Of a stretch of DNA of 64,000 bases, positions 45,642-55,055 are shown one piece after another; the stretch's first letter is position 1, and each line of letters opens with the position of its first letter. This DNA comes from an uncultured Jannaschia sp. (GTDB lineage Bacteria > Pseudomonadota > Alphaproteobacteria > Rhodobacterales > Rhodobacteraceae), in NCBI RefSeq assembly GCF_947503795.1, contig NZ_CANNEZ010000003.1:276357-340356 (forward strand), in the 5' to 3' direction. The translations under genes and the position numbers were made by a program. Under the pieces are notes generated by a model, which did not search any database, was not told the origin of the DNA, and saw only the letters and a list, made by a program, of their open reading frames with translations.

Positions 45642-46885
45642 TTCGCCGCCATCTCGGTGCCGACCGAACGGTACCAGTCGCGCAGGATCGCCCGTTCCGC
45701 AGGCGTGATACCGGTCAGGTTGGCGGGCGGCATCGCGTGGCTGACCCCGGCCTGCAGGTAGATCTCGCGCGCGTGCCGGGCGATGTCGGCGGGCACCTCC
45801 AGATGCACGCCCTTCGGCGCCCAGAGCATGCCGTCCCAGTTCGGCTCGCGCGCGTGGCACATCGAGCAGCGCCCCGCGACGACGTTCGCCGCCGCCTCGA
45901 AGCCGGGGGCGGCGGCGAAGCGGGTCTCGGCGGGCGTCAGGAGCGCGGTGTCCAGCGTTTCGTAATCGCCGTCGAACATCCGCGCCGTCGAGAGCCAAGC
46001 GATCGCGACGAAGATCAGGCCCGTCGCGAGCCATGTCCAGGCGGGCCCTTGGCCCGTGGAATGAAGCGTATTGAAATAGTGCCGGATCGAGACGCCCATC
46101 AGGAAGACCAGCGCCGCGATGATCCAGGCCGCGTCGGTTCCGAAGGCCAGCGGGTAGTGGTTCGACAGCATCAGGAACAGGACAGGCAGCGTCAGGTAGT
46201 TGTTATGCGTCGAACGCAGCTTGGCGATCTGGCCGTACTTGGCGTCGGGCGTGCGCCCGGCCTTGAGATCCGCCACCACGATCCGCTGGTTCGGCATGAT
46301 GACGAAGAACACGTTGCCCGACATGATCGTCGCGGTCATCGCGCCCAGATGCAGCAGCGCCGCGCGCCCCGTGAAGACCTGGTTCAAGAGCCAGGACGAC
46401 GCGACGATCCCCGCGAAAAGGACCAGCATCACCGCCGTCGCGTTCGACTTCAGCGGCGAGCGGCAAAGCGCGTCATAGCCGATCCAGCCGCCCGCGAGGA
46501 ACGCCGCCGACAGCGCGATGGCCTGCCAAGGCGCGAGGTCGGCACGGGCCGGGTCGATGAGGTAGAGTTCGGACCCCGCCCAGTAGACGATGGCCAGCAG
46601 CGCCGCGCCCGAAATCCACGTCCAATAGGCCTGCCATTTGTGCCAGGTCAGGTGCTCGGGCAGGCGGTCGGGCGCCACGAGGTATTTCGTCGTGTGATAG
46701 AAGCCCCCGCCATGCACCTCCCATTCCTCGCCGTAGGCACCCTTCGGCATGCCCGGCGCTTGCCGCAGCCCGAGGTCGAGCGCGATGAAATAGAAGCTCG
46801 ACCCGATCCACGCGATGCCGGTGATGACATGCAGCCAGCGGACCCCGAAGGCCAGCCAGTCCCACATGACGGCAAAGTCGTACAT
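45638..46885 (-). CDS. puuD: PuuD, membrane urate oxidase with C-terminal cytochrome c
   Basis: The product has 415 aa. It has an N-terminal DUF989 membrane domain of about eight helices (WDWLAFGVRWLHVITGIAWI; GGGFYHTTKYLVAP; NVFFVIMPNQRIVVADLKAG; STHNNYLTLPVLFLMLSNHY). A C-terminal cytochrome c domain follows, with CSMCH at 340-344 and a distal Met in HAMPPANLTGIT. This is the integral membrane urate hydroxylase that converts urate to 5-hydroxyisourate and passes electrons to the heme. It starts one base after the hiuH stop. No uaZ/uox-type soluble uricase is present, which fits this role. Confidence 0.94.
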   Translation of the reverse strand: MYDFAVMWDWLAFGVRWLHVITGIAWIGSSFYFIALDLGLRQAPGMPKGAYGEEWEVHGGGFYHTTKYLVAPDRLPEHLTWHKWQAYWTWISGAALLAIVYWAGSELYLIDPARADLAPWQAIALSAAFLAGGWIGYDALCRSPLKSNATAVMLVLFAGIVASSWLLNQVFTGRAALLHLGAMTATIMSGNVFFVIMPNQRIVVADLKAGRTPDAKYGQIAKLRSTHNNYLTLPVLFLMLSNHYPLAFGTDAAWIIAALVFLMGVSIRHYFNTLHSTGQGPAWTWLATGLIFVAIAWLSTARMFDGDYETLDTALLTPAETRFAAAPGFEAAANVVAGRCSMCHAREPNWDGMLWAPKGVHLEVPADIARHAREIYLQAGVSHAMPPANLTGITPAERAILRDWYRSVGTEMAAN

Positions 46886-46886
46886 C

Positions 46887-47237
46887 TCAGCTGCCTCGAT
46901 AGGTCGAATAGCCGAAGGGGCTGAGAAGGAGGGGGACGTGATAGTGATCTGCGGCGTCCATTCCGAAGCGGATCGGGATTTCGTCGAGGAACAGCGGCTC
47001 GGCCCCGTGACCCTCTGCCCGCAGGTAGTCGCCCGCGTGGAAGGTAAGGGTATAGATGCCGGTCGCGAACTCCGCTTCGGGCAGGATCGGCGCATCGGTG
47101 CGGCCGTCCGCGTTCGTGACGGCTTCGGACAGGCGCGTCGCACCGTCGCCGTCGATGCGGTCGAGCGTGATCCGGAGGCCCGCCGCGGGGCAGCCCCGCG
47201 CGGTATCGAGCACATGCGTCGTCAAGTAGCCCGCCAT
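46887..47237 (-). CDS. hiuH: 5-Hydroxyisourate hydrolase (transthyretin-like)
   Basis: The product has 116 aa. Transthyretin-like hydrolase signatures are [17 protein letters not shown] at the N-terminus, DGRTDAPIL, the [19 protein letters not shown] end with the diagnostic YRGS, and catalytic His9 and His98-type residues. It converts 5-hydroxyisourate to OHCU, directly after PuuD in the pathway. It is divergent from the puuE-uraD fusion gene. Confidence 0.96.
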   Translation of the reverse strand: MAGYLTTHVLDTARGCPAAGLRITLDRIDGDGATRLSEAVTNADGRTDAPILPEAEFATGIYTLTFHAGDYLRAEGHGAEPLFLDEIPIRFGMDAADHYHVPLLLSPFGYSTYRGS

Positions 47238-47303
47238 GATCGTCCCCTTGCCTGTCGTCCCGCCCCCCGGTCTAAGGTGAGCCGGTCTGCGAAGGAAGAT
47301 GCC

Positions 47304-48704
47304 ATGGACGCCCCCCGCTATCCCCGCGACATGCACGGCCACGGCGCCAACCCGCCCGATCCGGCCTGGCCTGGCGGCGCGCGCATCGCGGTGCAGATCG
47401 TGCTGAACTACGAGGAGGGCGGCGAGAATAGCGTCCTGCACGGCGATCCGGCGTCGGAGGCATTCCTCAGCGAGATCACGGGCGCCCAACCCTGGCCGGG
47501 GATGCGCCATGCGAACATGGAATCGATCTACGAATACGGCGCGCGGGCCGGGTTCTGGCGGCTGCATCGGCTGATGGCGGACCTGCCGATCACGGTCTAC
47601 GGCGTCGCCAGCGCGCTGGCCCGCGCGCCCGTTCAGGTCGAGGCGATGCGGGCGGCGGGCTGGGAGATCGCGAGCCACGGTCTGAAATGGATCGAGCACA
47701 AAGACATGCCCGAGGCCGAGGAACGCGCCGCCATCGCGGAGGCGATCCGCCTGCACACCGAGGTCACGGGCACGGCCCCGCGCGGGTTCTACTGCGGCCG
47801 GTCGAGCGAAAGGACGCTGGCGCTTGCCGCCGAGACCGGCACCTTCGCCTATCTCGCCGACAGCTATGCCGACGACCTGCCTTACTGGGTGGAGTACGGC
47901 GACCGCGACCAGCTCATCGTGCCTTATACGCTCGACGCCAACGACATGCGCTTTGCGATCCAGGCCGGGCATCCTGACGGAGCCTCGTGGGAGCGGTATC
48001 TGCGTGACAGCTTCGACTGCCTCTACCGCGAAGGCGGGCGAATGATGTCGGTGGGCCTGCATTGCCGGCTGGCGGGACGGCCGGGCCGGGCCGAGGCGCT
48101 GCGCCGCTTCCTCGACCACGCGCGCGGGCACGAGGGCGTGTGGTTCGCCACCCGCGAGGCGATCGCGGAACATTGGGCCGCGACGCATCCCCCTGTCCGG
48201 CGCGACCGGCCCTCGGCGATGGATCGCGCAGCGTTCGTGGCGCGGTTCGGGGGGGTCTTCGAGCACAGTCCGTGGATCGCCGAGCAGGCGTGGGCCGGGG
48301 AGCTGGGACCCGTCCACGACACGCCCGCGGGCCTGCACAACGCGCTGGCGCGGGTGTTCCGGACCGCCTCGGAGGACGAGCGTCTCGGCGTTCTTCGCGC
48401 GCATCCCGATCTTGCGGGAAAGCTGGCCGCGGCGGGTCGGCTGACCGAGGAGAGCACCTCCGAGCAGGCGAGCGTCGGGCTGGACCTTCTGACCAATACC
48501 GAGCGCGACACCTTCGAGGAGTTGAACGGGGCCTATGTCCGGAAACACGGCTTTCCGTTCATCGTCGCGGTGCGCGATCACACCAAGGCCGAGATCCTCT
48601 CGATGTTCGGGCGGCGGATCGACAACGACACGCCCGCCGAGATCGCGGAGGCCTGCCGCCAAGTCGAACGCATCGCGCGGCTGCGGCTGGAGGACATGGT
48701 GTGA
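47304..48704 (+). CDS. Fusion of PuuE-type allantoinase and OHCU decarboxylase
   Basis: The product has 466 aa with two enzymes in one chain. Residues 1-305 form a polysaccharide-deacetylase-like, cofactor-independent allantoinase ([75 protein letters not shown]). Residues about 310-466 form OHCU decarboxylase ([61 protein letters not shown]-like [11 protein letters not shown]). It makes S-allantoin from OHCU, then allantoate. The stop overlaps allA by four bases. Confidence 0.95.
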   Translation: MDAPRYPRDMHGHGANPPDPAWPGGARIAVQIVLNYEEGGENSVLHGDPASEAFLSEITGAQPWPGMRHANMESIYEYGARAGFWRLHRLMADLPITVYGVASALARAPVQVEAMRAAGWEIASHGLKWIEHKDMPEAEERAAIAEAIRLHTEVTGTAPRGFYCGRSSERTLALAAETGTFAYLADSYADDLPYWVEYGDRDQLIVPYTLDANDMRFAIQAGHPDGASWERYLRDSFDCLYREGGRMMSVGLHCRLAGRPGRAEALRRFLDHARGHEGVWFATREAIAEHWAATHPPVRRDRPSAMDRAAFVARFGGVFEHSPWIAEQAWAGELGPVHDTPAGLHNALARVFRTASEDERLGVLRAHPDLAGKLAAAGRLTEESTSEQASVGLDLLTNTERDTFEELNGAYVRKHGFPFIVAVRDHTKAEILSMFGRRIDNDTPAEIAEACRQVERIARLRLEDMV

Positions 48705-49183
48705 GGACGATCGCCGCGCGGCCGCTGACGGCCGCGGCTTTCGCGCATTTCGGTGACGTGCTGGCGCTGGGCGAGACGCCGACGAAGATGATCAACGCGG
48801 GGATGTGCGGGCGGCACCACGATCTGGCCGCGCTCGATTTCGGCGACGGGCGTGCGGGGATCAGCCTGTTCGACGCGACGCCGCGCACGCTGCCTTACAC
48901 GCTCGACCTGATGGAGCGGCATCCCGAGGGCAGCCAGGCGTTCATCCCGATGCATCGCGCCGAATGGCTGGTGATTGTGGCCCCGGATGCCGGGGGCGTG
49001 CCCGGCGATCCGCTGGCTTTCCTTGCGGCGCCGGGGCAGGGGATCAACCTGCATCGCGGGACGTGGCATGGCGTGCTGACGCCCCTCGCAGCCCCCGGTC
49101 TCTTCGCGGTGGTCGACCGGATCGGCGCGGGCGCGAACCTCGAGGAACACCCGCTCGACCCGCCCTGGACGGTGACCGCCTGA
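48701..49183 (+). CDS. allA: Ureidoglycolate lyase
   Basis: The product has 160 aa. AllA features: the opening [35 protein letters not shown], then [20 protein letters not shown] and [14 protein letters not shown]. It splits ureidoglycolate to glyoxylate and urea. The GTG start at 48701 overlaps the stop of the fusion gene (GTGA), so the two are translationally coupled. It converges with the ureidoglycine aminohydrolase gene. Confidence 0.95.
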   Translation: MRTIAARPLTAAAFAHFGDVLALGETPTKMINAGMCGRHHDLAALDFGDGRAGISLFDATPRTLPYTLDLMERHPEGSQAFIPMHRAEWLVIVAPDAGGVPGDPLAFLAAPGQGINLHRGTWHGVLTPLAAPGLFAVVDRIGAGANLEEHPLDPPWTVTA

Positions 49184-49192
49184 CCCGGCGTG

Positions 49193-50017
49193 TCAGCCCC
49201 GGCGGGGCAGCGGCGCGTGGCGGTTCACGTCCTTGTAGAGCAGGTAGCGGAACGGGCCCGGCCCGCCCGCGTAACAGGCCTGCGGGCAGAAGGCGCGAAG
49301 CCACATGAAATCGCCCGCCTCGACCTCGACCCAGTCGCGATTGAGCGCATAGACCGCCTTCCCCTCCAGCACGTAAAGTCCGTGTTCCATCACATGCGTC
49401 TCGAGGAAGGGGATCACGGCGCCGGGTTGCAGGGTGACGATGGTCACATGCATGTCGTGGCTCATGTCGGCCGGGTCCATGAACCGGGTCGTGGCCCATG
49501 CGCCGTCGGTGTCCGGCATCGCCGTCGGCGTGACGGCATCGTCGGATGCGGTGAAGAACGCCGGCGGTGCGACGCCCGGCGCAGGCTCCCACGCCTTCCG
49601 GATCCAATGGAAGGTCAGCGCGGCGTCGCCCCGGTTCCAGAGCGTCCAGTCCGCACCCGGCGGGACATAGGCGAAGCCCCCCGCCGCCAGCGTCTCCGTC
49701 CTGTCCCCGACCGTCAGCGTCATCGTGCCGCCCGTGACGAAGAGCGCGCCCTCGGCGCCCGCATCCGCCTCGGGCCGGTCCGACCCCCCGCCGGGCGCGA
49801 CCTCCATGACATACTGGCTGAAGGTCTCGGCGAAGCCAGACATCGGCCGTGCGATCACCCAAAGCCGCGTGTCCTGCCAATGCGGCAGCGCGCTGGTGGT
49901 GATGTCGCGCATCGTGCCATGCGGAATGACCGCGTAGGCGTCGGTGAAGACGGCCCGCCCGGTCGTGAGGTCGGTCTGCGGCGGCAGGCCGCCGCTTGGT
50001 GCGAAGTAGTTGGCCAT
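49193..50017 (-). CDS. allE: (S)-ureidoglycine aminohydrolase
   Basis: The product has 274 aa, a bicupin. The N-terminus GGLPPQTDLTTGRAVFTDAY and the second cupin with DMHVTIVTLQPGAVIPFLET, HVMEHGLYVLEGKAVYALN and the Mn-binding His/Glu set, then DFMWLRAFCPQACYAGGPGP, match UGHY/AllE. It turns ureidoglycine into ureidoglycolate and ammonia, the substrate of AllA. The enzyme that makes ureidoglycine (allantoate amidohydrolase) is not in the window. Confidence 0.95.
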   Translation of the reverse strand: MANYFAPSGGLPPQTDLTTGRAVFTDAYAVIPHGTMRDITTSALPHWQDTRLWVIARPMSGFAETFSQYVMEVAPGGGSDRPEADAGAEGALFVTGGTMTLTVGDRTETLAAGGFAYVPPGADWTLWNRGDAALTFHWIRKAWEPAPGVAPPAFFTASDDAVTPTAMPDTDGAWATTRFMDPADMSHDMHVTIVTLQPGAVIPFLETHVMEHGLYVLEGKAVYALNRDWVEVEAGDFMWLRAFCPQACYAGGPGPFRYLLYKDVNRHAPLPRRG

Positions 50018-50035
50018 GATGTCCCCTAGCCGGAA

Positions 50036-51094
50036 TCAGGCCGACGGGGGAAGCCGCTCGCGCAGGGTCGGGGGCACGTATCGCAGGATCAGGGCCCGGA
50101 CCGACTGCCAGCCCGCGCCCAAGCCCACGAGCAGCGCGCCGAGCGCGAGGATCGTCGGCGCGGCCCCCTGGCCGTCGGTCGCGATGACGATGAGCGCCAC
50201 GAGATAGCCCACGGCCGAGATCAGGAACGAACGGCGGTCGATGGCGATCGCGACCAGCGCGAACGCGAGGAGGAGGAGACCGAGCGCGAGGCTGGCCGGC
50301 CCCGTATCCTGCCCGATCAGCGTCAGGGCGACGGTGTTGACGATGGCGGGGGCCGCGATGATGTGAAGCCAGAAGCCGTTGGCCGAGCGCAGGCCAACGC
50401 GGTGCGGATCCGACATGTCGAAGCGCATCGCCAGCGCGAAGAGCGCCAGTCCGAAGAGGAGCGTGCCCCAGGCGAACGGGCCTTCGGACGAGAGACGGAA
50501 CAGGTTGTCCCCCTCGAGCGGCACCTCCGACAGCGATGCCAGCCCCACCATCAGGCAACCGAAGGCCGAGGCGGCGAGAATCGCCATCGCGAAGGGCACG
50601 CGGTAGCGCAGCCAGTAGGCGAAGGTCGTCGCCGTCGTCAGCGCGAGCGGCAGGACCGATCCCTCGAGGTCCATGCCGCCGAAGACACTGATGCTGCGGT
50701 TCCACATCGACCAGAAGGCGAAGGCAGCGGCGGCCCAGCCGACGGTCAGCGCGATGGCCGGTGCGATCATGCGGCGGCGACGGATGAAGTATTCCGCCAG
50801 AAGCGCGATCAGCACGAGCGTCGCGATGCCGGCAACGAGCGAGACGGTGCGGAAATTGCCGGCATCCGCGATGACGAGCGACCAGACTCCGAACCAGCCG
50901 AAGGACAGGATCCCGAGACCCACCACGATGAAGATCTCGTTGAAGCCGCGGAAGAGCTCGAACGGCTCCTCGCCCGGACGAAGGGACAAGCGGCCCCGGC
51001 GGCGCGCGTCGGCGAGGCCCACGAGGCTGGCGGCCTGTGCCTCCGTGAGGGTGCCGGCGCCGACCGCGGCGCGCAGATCGTCGCGCTCGATCAC
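50036..51094 (-). CDS. Multi-pass membrane protein of unknown function (DUF2157-like)
   Basis: The product has 352 aa. A short soluble N-terminus (about 50 residues: [34 protein letters not shown]) precedes nine or ten hydrophobic segments, starting [20 protein letters not shown]. Gene order and the N-terminal all-helical region recall DUF2157-type proteins, but I cannot name the function. The GTG start at 51094 overlaps the hslV stop (GTGA), so it is coupled to hslV; whether this is functional is unclear. Confidence 0.6.
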   Translation of the reverse strand: MIERDDLRAAVGAGTLTEAQAASLVGLADARRRGRLSLRPGEEPFELFRGFNEIFIVVGLGILSFGWFGVWSLVIADAGNFRTVSLVAGIATLVLIALLAEYFIRRRRMIAPAIALTVGWAAAAFAFWSMWNRSISVFGGMDLEGSVLPLALTTATTFAYWLRYRVPFAMAILAASAFGCLMVGLASLSEVPLEGDNLFRLSSEGPFAWGTLLFGLALFALAMRFDMSDPHRVGLRSANGFWLHIIAAPAIVNTVALTLIGQDTGPASLALGLLLLAFALVAIAIDRRSFLISAVGYLVALIVIATDGQGAAPTILALGALLVGLGAGWQSVRALILRYVPPTLRERLPPSA

Positions 51095-51642
51095 GCTTCG
51101 ATCGTCTCGAGCGTGAGGCTGCCATTGGTGTAGACGCAGACGTCGGCGGCGATCGCCATGGCGCGGCGCGCGACCTCCTCGGCCGAAAGGTCCCCGTCCA
51201 TCAGCGCGCGCCCTGCGGCCAGCGCGTAATTGCCGCCCGATCCGATGGCCGCGATGTCATGCTCGGGTTCCAGCACGTCGCCCGCGCCGGTCACCACCAG
51301 AAGGTCCGTGCCATCGGTCACGATCAGCATCGCCTCGAGCTTCTGGAGGTATTTGTCCGTCCGCCAGTCCTTGGCCAGCTCGACGCAGGCCCGCTGGAGC
51401 TGGCCCGGCGTGGCCTCGAGCTTCTGCTCCAGCCGCTCGAGCAGGGTGAACGCATCCGCCGTCGAGCCCGCGAAGCCGCAGACCACGTCGTGCCCGCCGG
51501 GCGAGAGGCGGCGCACCTTGCGGGCCGTGCCCTTCATCACCGTCTGGCCGACACTGACCTGCCCGTCGCCCGCGACGACGACATGGCCGCCCTTGCGGAC
51601 GCCGATGATGGTGGTGCCGTGCCAGCCGGGAAAATCGCTCAT
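51091..51642 (-). CDS. hslV: HslV, peptidase subunit of the HslUV protease
   Basis: The product has 183 aa, a beta-type proteasome fold. The catalytic Thr is internal: MSDFPGWHG precedes [10 protein letters not shown], so a nine-residue propeptide is expected to be removed, as in alphaproteobacterial Hsl[41 protein letters not shown] and [20 protein letters not shown] are diagnostic. It degrades proteins unfolded by HslU, which is encoded about 31.5 kb away in this window. It is next to the left edge of the photosynthesis cluster. Confidence 0.97.
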   Translation of the reverse strand: MSDFPGWHGTTIIGVRKGGHVVVAGDGQVSVGQTVMKGTARKVRRLSPGGHDVVCGFAGSTADAFTLLERLEQKLEATPGQLQRACVELAKDWRTDKYLQKLEAMLIVTDGTDLLVVTGAGDVLEPEHDIAAIGSGGNYALAAGRALMDGDLSAEEVARRAMAIAADVCVYTNGSLTLETIEA

Positions 51643-51695
51643 GCCGTGGTCCTCCTGCCGCGCGAGGGCGCGCGGTCGCATGGCCCCGATATGGG

Positions 51696-52541
51696 TCAGG
51701 CGTCGGCGAACCGCCAGCCTTTGCGCCGTGGAACGCGCACGGCGAGCATCGGCATCAGCCACGGGCCGCGGAAACGGTTCAGGTCCAGCGCCTCGTAGAC
51801 GCCGGTCGTGCGGTGCCCGTCGATCACGGTTTCCACGGCGCAGCGGTTGTAGAACGGCGCGTCCAGCATGGTCTTCACCTGCCGCGGCGCGTGGCCCGCA
51901 TCGCAGCGCGTCTCGCGGCGCACCAGCCAGTTCGAGCGGCGGAAGCGTTGCAGGGGCGGCGCCTCGATCGCCTCGCAACCGCCGTCGCGGTCGAAGCGCA
52001 GCGCCACGCCCAGGGTCGAGCCGTCGCGGCGCACCGCGTCATAGAACGCGACCGCGCCCTCGGGCGTCGGGAACCGGCCCCAGGTCCAATAGTCGAAATC
52101 CGCCTCGAGCGCGCGGGTGCCGAAATTGGCGTCGAGATAGCCGTGCCCGTCCCAGGTCCAGCCGGGCCGATCGATCTCGACCGAGATATCGGCCACGGGC
52201 GCGAAGGGTCGCCAGACATGCGCGCCATCCTCGGTCAGCGGCACCTCGACATCGGTAATCGCGCTGGGCGTGACGGTGATGCGCCCGCGCAGGCGCTGGG
52301 CATGGGGGGTCGAGACCTCGTCGAGATCGATGACCAGCCGCCCGCCTTCCCAGCGAAGCGACGACGGCCCGACGGTGAAGTTGTCCTCGGTCTGGCGTAG
52401 CGCGGCACGGCCCCGGTCGGTCATCGCCCAGCGCCCGCCCCGGCCGTAGGTGACGACGTTGATGCAGATGTTGTCCTCGGGGTCGGCGCGTCCCGACCAG
52501 CGATACCATGGCGAGAAGACCGACCCGATGAAGGCGATCAC
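51696..52541 (-). CDS. crtC: Hydroxyneurosporene synthase (carotenoid 1,2-hydratase) CrtC
   Basis: The product has 281 aa. The region [20 protein letters not shown] is the usual N-terminus of short CrtC proteins, followed by [39 protein letters not shown] and [20 protein letters not shown]. It adds water to the 1,2 double bond of neurosporene-type carotenoids on the way to spheroidene. The GTG start at 52541 overlaps the crtD stop (GTGA). The same frame stays open far upstream inside crtD and encodes family-like sequence (VPPDGYAWWYIDGLSEDG), but without an ATG, GTG or TTG close by. It is the left end of the photosynthesis gene cluster. Confidence 0.92.
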   Translation of the reverse strand: MIAFIGSVFSPWYRWSGRADPEDNICINVVTYGRGGRWAMTDRGRAALRQTEDNFTVGPSSLRWEGGRLVIDLDEVSTPHAQRLRGRITVTPSAITDVEVPLTEDGAHVWRPFAPVADISVEIDRPGWTWDGHGYLDANFGTRALEADFDYWTWGRFPTPEGAVAFYDAVRRDGSTLGVALRFDRDGGCEAIEAPPLQRFRRSNWLVRRETRCDAGHAPRQVKTMLDAPFYNRCAVETVIDGHRTTGVYEALDLNRFRGPWLMPMLAVRVPRRKGWRFADA

Positions 52542-54085
52542 CGAGACGGCGCGTTCCCCGTCCTCCGAGAGGCCGTCGATATACCACCACGCATACCCGT
52601 CCGGCGGGACGGCGAGCGCGAAGTTCGGTCGCTCTCGATCGCCTCGGCCGCGAGCCTGCCGGACGTGGCCGCCATCGGGATGCCCGCCCCCGGATGCGCT
52701 CCGCCCCCCGCCAGGTAGAGCCCTTCGATCTTCGTCCGCGCTCGCGGCCGCTGGAACGCTGCCATCATGCCCTCGGGCGACAGCCCGTAGAGCGATCCGC
52801 GACTGGCCGGGAACATCGCCCCGAACTGCTCGGGCGTCGTCAGGGCCGTGATCTCCGGGCGCGGATCGAACCGCAGGCCCATCGAAGCCAGTCGCGTGAA
52901 GGTCGTCTCTCGGCATCGGGATTGCTCCTCGGGGTCGGGGTGGGCGCCGGTGCGGGGCGGGCCGTTCATGATGATTTCGAAGCGCTCGGGGCCGGTCGGC
53001 GGCGCGCCGCCCCGGTCCTGCGCGCAGACATAGAGGGTCGGGTCGGCGGGCATGTCGCCGCGCGCGACCTCGACGAACTCCGAGTTCGGGGTGCGGGCGA
53101 AGAAGACGTTGTGATGTTCCGGCGCGCGCCCGGTCGGCGTCGCGGCAAAGGACCAGACATAGGCCGAAAGGCTGCGCGCCGCGACGGCGGGTGCCGGGAC
53201 GGACCGGCGCAGCGCGTCGCCCAGAAGGCCGTCGTGCAACGCATGGGGATCACCGTTGAAGACGACCCGGTCGGCGGCGATGTGCTCGCCTTCGGTTCGG
53301 ACGCCGGTGACGCGGCCGCCCTCGGTCTCGATCCGGGCGACGGGTGTTCCCAGCCGGATATCGGCCCCTGCGGCTTCGGCGATGGTCGCCATGGCCCGCG
53401 CCAGCTGGGCCATGCCCCCCCGGACGGCCCAGACGCCGCGCGATTCGGCGTGCCAGATCAGCGAGAGCAGGGCGGGCGACGCGGTGGGATCGCCGCCGAC
53501 ATAGGTGGCGTAGCGCCCGAAGAGCTGGCGCAGACGGGGATCGTCGAAGCGCCGGGCCAGGTCGGCCGCCATCGTGCGTCCGGGTGCCATGGCACCGATG
53601 AGCCGGGGGTTGCGCGCCACGACACCGGCCATCCCGAGGAGCGATGGCGCCCCGGATTGCATCATCGGCCCCTCGAACGCCGCGAAGAGCCGGGCCATGT
53701 CGCGGTGGAAGGTGTCGAACGCCACGGCGGCGCGGGCCCCGGCGAAGGCGCCGATGGCGTCCCGCGATCGGTCCGCGTCGGCGAAGAGGTCGAGCGTCGC
53801 GTCCCCGTCCCAATGATGGCGCGCCAGCATCGGGAGCGGGTCGAGCGTGACATGATCGGTCAGCGCCTGGCCGCAGGCGTCGAACAGCTCCTCGAAAATC
53901 GGGCGCAGCGTCAGGACCGTCGGACCGGCATCGACCGGGCCTGCCACGCTCGGGACCGTGCGCATCTTGCCGCCGACATCGGACCGCGCTTCGAGGACCG
54001 TCACGTCGTGGCCGCGATGCGTCAGCCGCATGGCCGCCGCCAACCCGCCGATCCCGGCCCCGATGATGACGATACGCTCGGACAT
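52538..54085 (-). CDS. crtD: Hydroxyneurosporene/methoxyneurosporene dehydrogenase CrtD
   Basis: The product has 515 aa, a CrtI-type phytoene-desaturase-family flavoprotein. The N-terminal dinucleotide motif is IVIIGAGIGGLAAAMRLTHR, with EARSDVGGKMRT and PTVLTLRPIFEELFDACG. The C-terminal bacterial-desaturase signature is EGLYLAGGGAHPGAGIPMA. It introduces the 3,4 double bond in hydroxy- or methoxyneurosporene, giving spheroidene-series carotenoids. It is divergent from crtE across two PpsR-type palindromes. The last 35 or so codons (Arg/Ser-rich) overlap an alternate frame that reads as CrtC-like sequence. Confidence 0.94.
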   Translation of the reverse strand: MSERIVIIGAGIGGLAAAMRLTHRGHDVTVLEARSDVGGKMRTVPSVAGPVDAGPTVLTLRPIFEELFDACGQALTDHVTLDPLPMLARHHWDGDATLDLFADADRSRDAIGAFAGARAAVAFDTFHRDMARLFAAFEGPMMQSGAPSLLGMAGVVARNPRLIGAMAPGRTMAADLARRFDDPRLRQLFGRYATYVGGDPTASPALLSLIWHAESRGVWAVRGGMAQLARAMATIAEAAGADIRLGTPVARIETEGGRVTGVRTEGEHIAADRVVFNGDPHALHDGLLGDALRRSVPAPAVAARSLSAYVWSFAATPTGRAPEHHNVFFARTPNSEFVEVARGDMPADPTLYVCAQDRGGAPPTGPERFEIIMNGPPRTGAHPDPEEQSRCRETTFTRLASMGLRFDPRPEITALTTPEQFGAMFPASRGSLYGLSPEGMMAAFQRPRARTKIEGLYLAGGGAHPGAGIPMAATSGRLAAEAIESDRTSRSPSRRTGMRGGISTASRRTGNAPSR

Positions 54086-54115
54086 GACCCCACCGTCGTT
54101 GACAGCCGCCTAATG

Positions 54116-54133
54116 TGTCAACATCATGTGACA
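54116..54133. promoter_or_regulatory. PpsR/CrtJ operator 1 between crtD and crtE
   Basis: TGTCA-N8-TGACA is a perfect match to the PpsR/CrtJ palindrome (TGT-N12-ACA). It overlaps the downstream half of a rightward promoter candidate, TTGACA (54099-54104), N17, CATCAT (54122-54127), that would serve crtE. It should repress crtDC and crtEF under oxygen or light. Confidence 0.85.
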
Positions 54134-54138
54134 CCAAC

Positions 54139-54156
54139 TGTCATTTCAAAATGACA
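54139..54156. promoter_or_regulatory. PpsR/CrtJ operator 2 between crtD and crtE
   Basis: This is a second perfect TGTCA-N8-TGACA palindrome. Its centre lies 23 bp from that of operator 1, about two helical turns, on the same face of the DNA and suitable for cooperative tetramer binding. It lies 20 bases before the crtE ATG. Confidence 0.85.
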
Positions 54157-54176
54157 TCTTGAGCGCGAGGTCTGCC

Positions 54177-55055
54177 ATGCCCCTGACCAGCCGGATCGAA
54201 GGCGCCATCGACGCCGCCCTGACGCGCGCGACGCGCGGAACGGTGCCGCGCAAGCTCGCCGCGGCGCTCGATCACGCAGTCAAGCCAGGCGGTGCGCGCA
54301 TCCGTCCGACAATCTCGCTTTCGGTGGCGCTGGCGTGCGGCGACGACCGCCCGGCCCTCTCGGATACGGCGGCGGCGGCGATCGAGCTGATCCATTGCGC
54401 CTCGCTCGTGCATGACGACATGCCCTGTTTCGACGATGCCGCCATCCGCCGCGGCAAGCCGTCGGTGCACCGGGCCTTCGGCGAGGATATCGCGCTCCTG
54501 ACCGGGGACAGCCTGATCGTGCTGGGGTTCGACATCTTGGGGCTCGCCGCGCAGGACCATCCGACGCGCGCGGGGCAGCTGGTGCTGGAACTGGCGCGCT
54601 TTACCGGCATGCCGCACGGCATCTGTGCCGGGCAAGGCTGGGAGGCCGAGGAGGTGATCGACCTCCAGACCTATCACCGGGCCAAGACCGGCGCGCTGTT
54701 CACGGCGGCCACCCGCATGGGTGCCGTCGCCGCAGGGCGCGATCCCGAGGAATGGAACGAGTTGGGCGCGCGCATCGGCGAGGCGTTCCAGGTGGCCGAC
54801 GACCTGCTCGACGTGATGCAGCCCAGCGACGTGACCGGAAAGCCCGTGGGTCAGGATGCCCTGCATGGCCGCCCGAGTGCTGTGGGAGAGCTGGGGATCG
54901 ACGGCGCAATCCGGCGGCTGGAGGATATCCTCTCGGGTGCCATCGCCTCGATTCCCGCCTGCCCGGGCGAGGCCATGCTGGCCGAGATGGTGCGCCGCAC
55001 AGCCAAGCGCCTGACCCCTGCGCATCACGCCGCCCATGGCACCGCGGCCGAGTGA
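54177..55055 (+). CDS. crtE: Geranylgeranyl diphosphate synthase CrtE
   Basis: The product has 292 aa. The first Asp-rich motif is LVHDDMPCFDDAAIRRGKPS and the second FQVADDLLDVMQP, with Lys/Arg diphosphate binders KPGGARIRPTI. It condenses isoprenyl diphosphates to C20 GGPP, which feeds both carotenoids and the bacteriochlorophyll tail. ATG 54177 (ribosome site GAGG) is preferred to a TTG at 54159 that would overlap the operator. It is first in the crtEF-bchCXYZ-puf superoperon and overlaps crtF. Confidence 0.96.
   Translation: MPLTSRIEGAIDAALTRATRGTVPRKLAAALDHAVKPGGARIRPTISLSVALACGDDRPALSDTAAAAIELIHCASLVHDDMPCFDDAAIRRGKPSVHRAFGEDIALLTGDSLIVLGFDILGLAAQDHPTRAGQLVLELARFTGMPHGICAGQGWEAEEVIDLQTYHRAKTGALFTAATRMGAVAAGRDPEEWNELGARIGEAFQVADDLLDVMQPSDVTGKPVGQDALHGRPSAVGELGIDGAIRRLEDILSGAIASIPACPGEAMLAEMVRRTAKRLTPAHHAAHGTAAE

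Noticed and set aside
43812-46034. A 740-codon reverse frame antisense to the TPP enzyme gene
   Set aside because: Composition is typical shadow sequence, with no recognisable domain. The forward TPP enzyme has complete motifs.
46887-48662. A long reverse frame that would fuse hiuH to a large N-terminal part
   Set aside because: The extra part is antisense to the puuE-uraD fusion. HiuH is complete from ATG 47237.
52538-52660. A frameshift sequencing error joining crtD and crtC
   Set aside because: Both genes are complete with standard ends and a GTGA junction, and no slippery heptamer was seen in the overlap.
51696-52916. Starting crtC at 52916 inside crtD (406 aa)
   Set aside because: Most of the added 125 residues are out-of-frame crtD sequence. 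GTG 52541 overlaps the crtD stop in the usual GTGA form and gives a normal 281-aa protein. The CrtC-like part of the overlap is kept as a finding.
54159-54176. TTG at 54159 as the crtE start
   Set aside because: It nearly abuts the PpsR operator and lacks a ribosome site. ATG 54177 has GAGG upstream and fits CrtE length.
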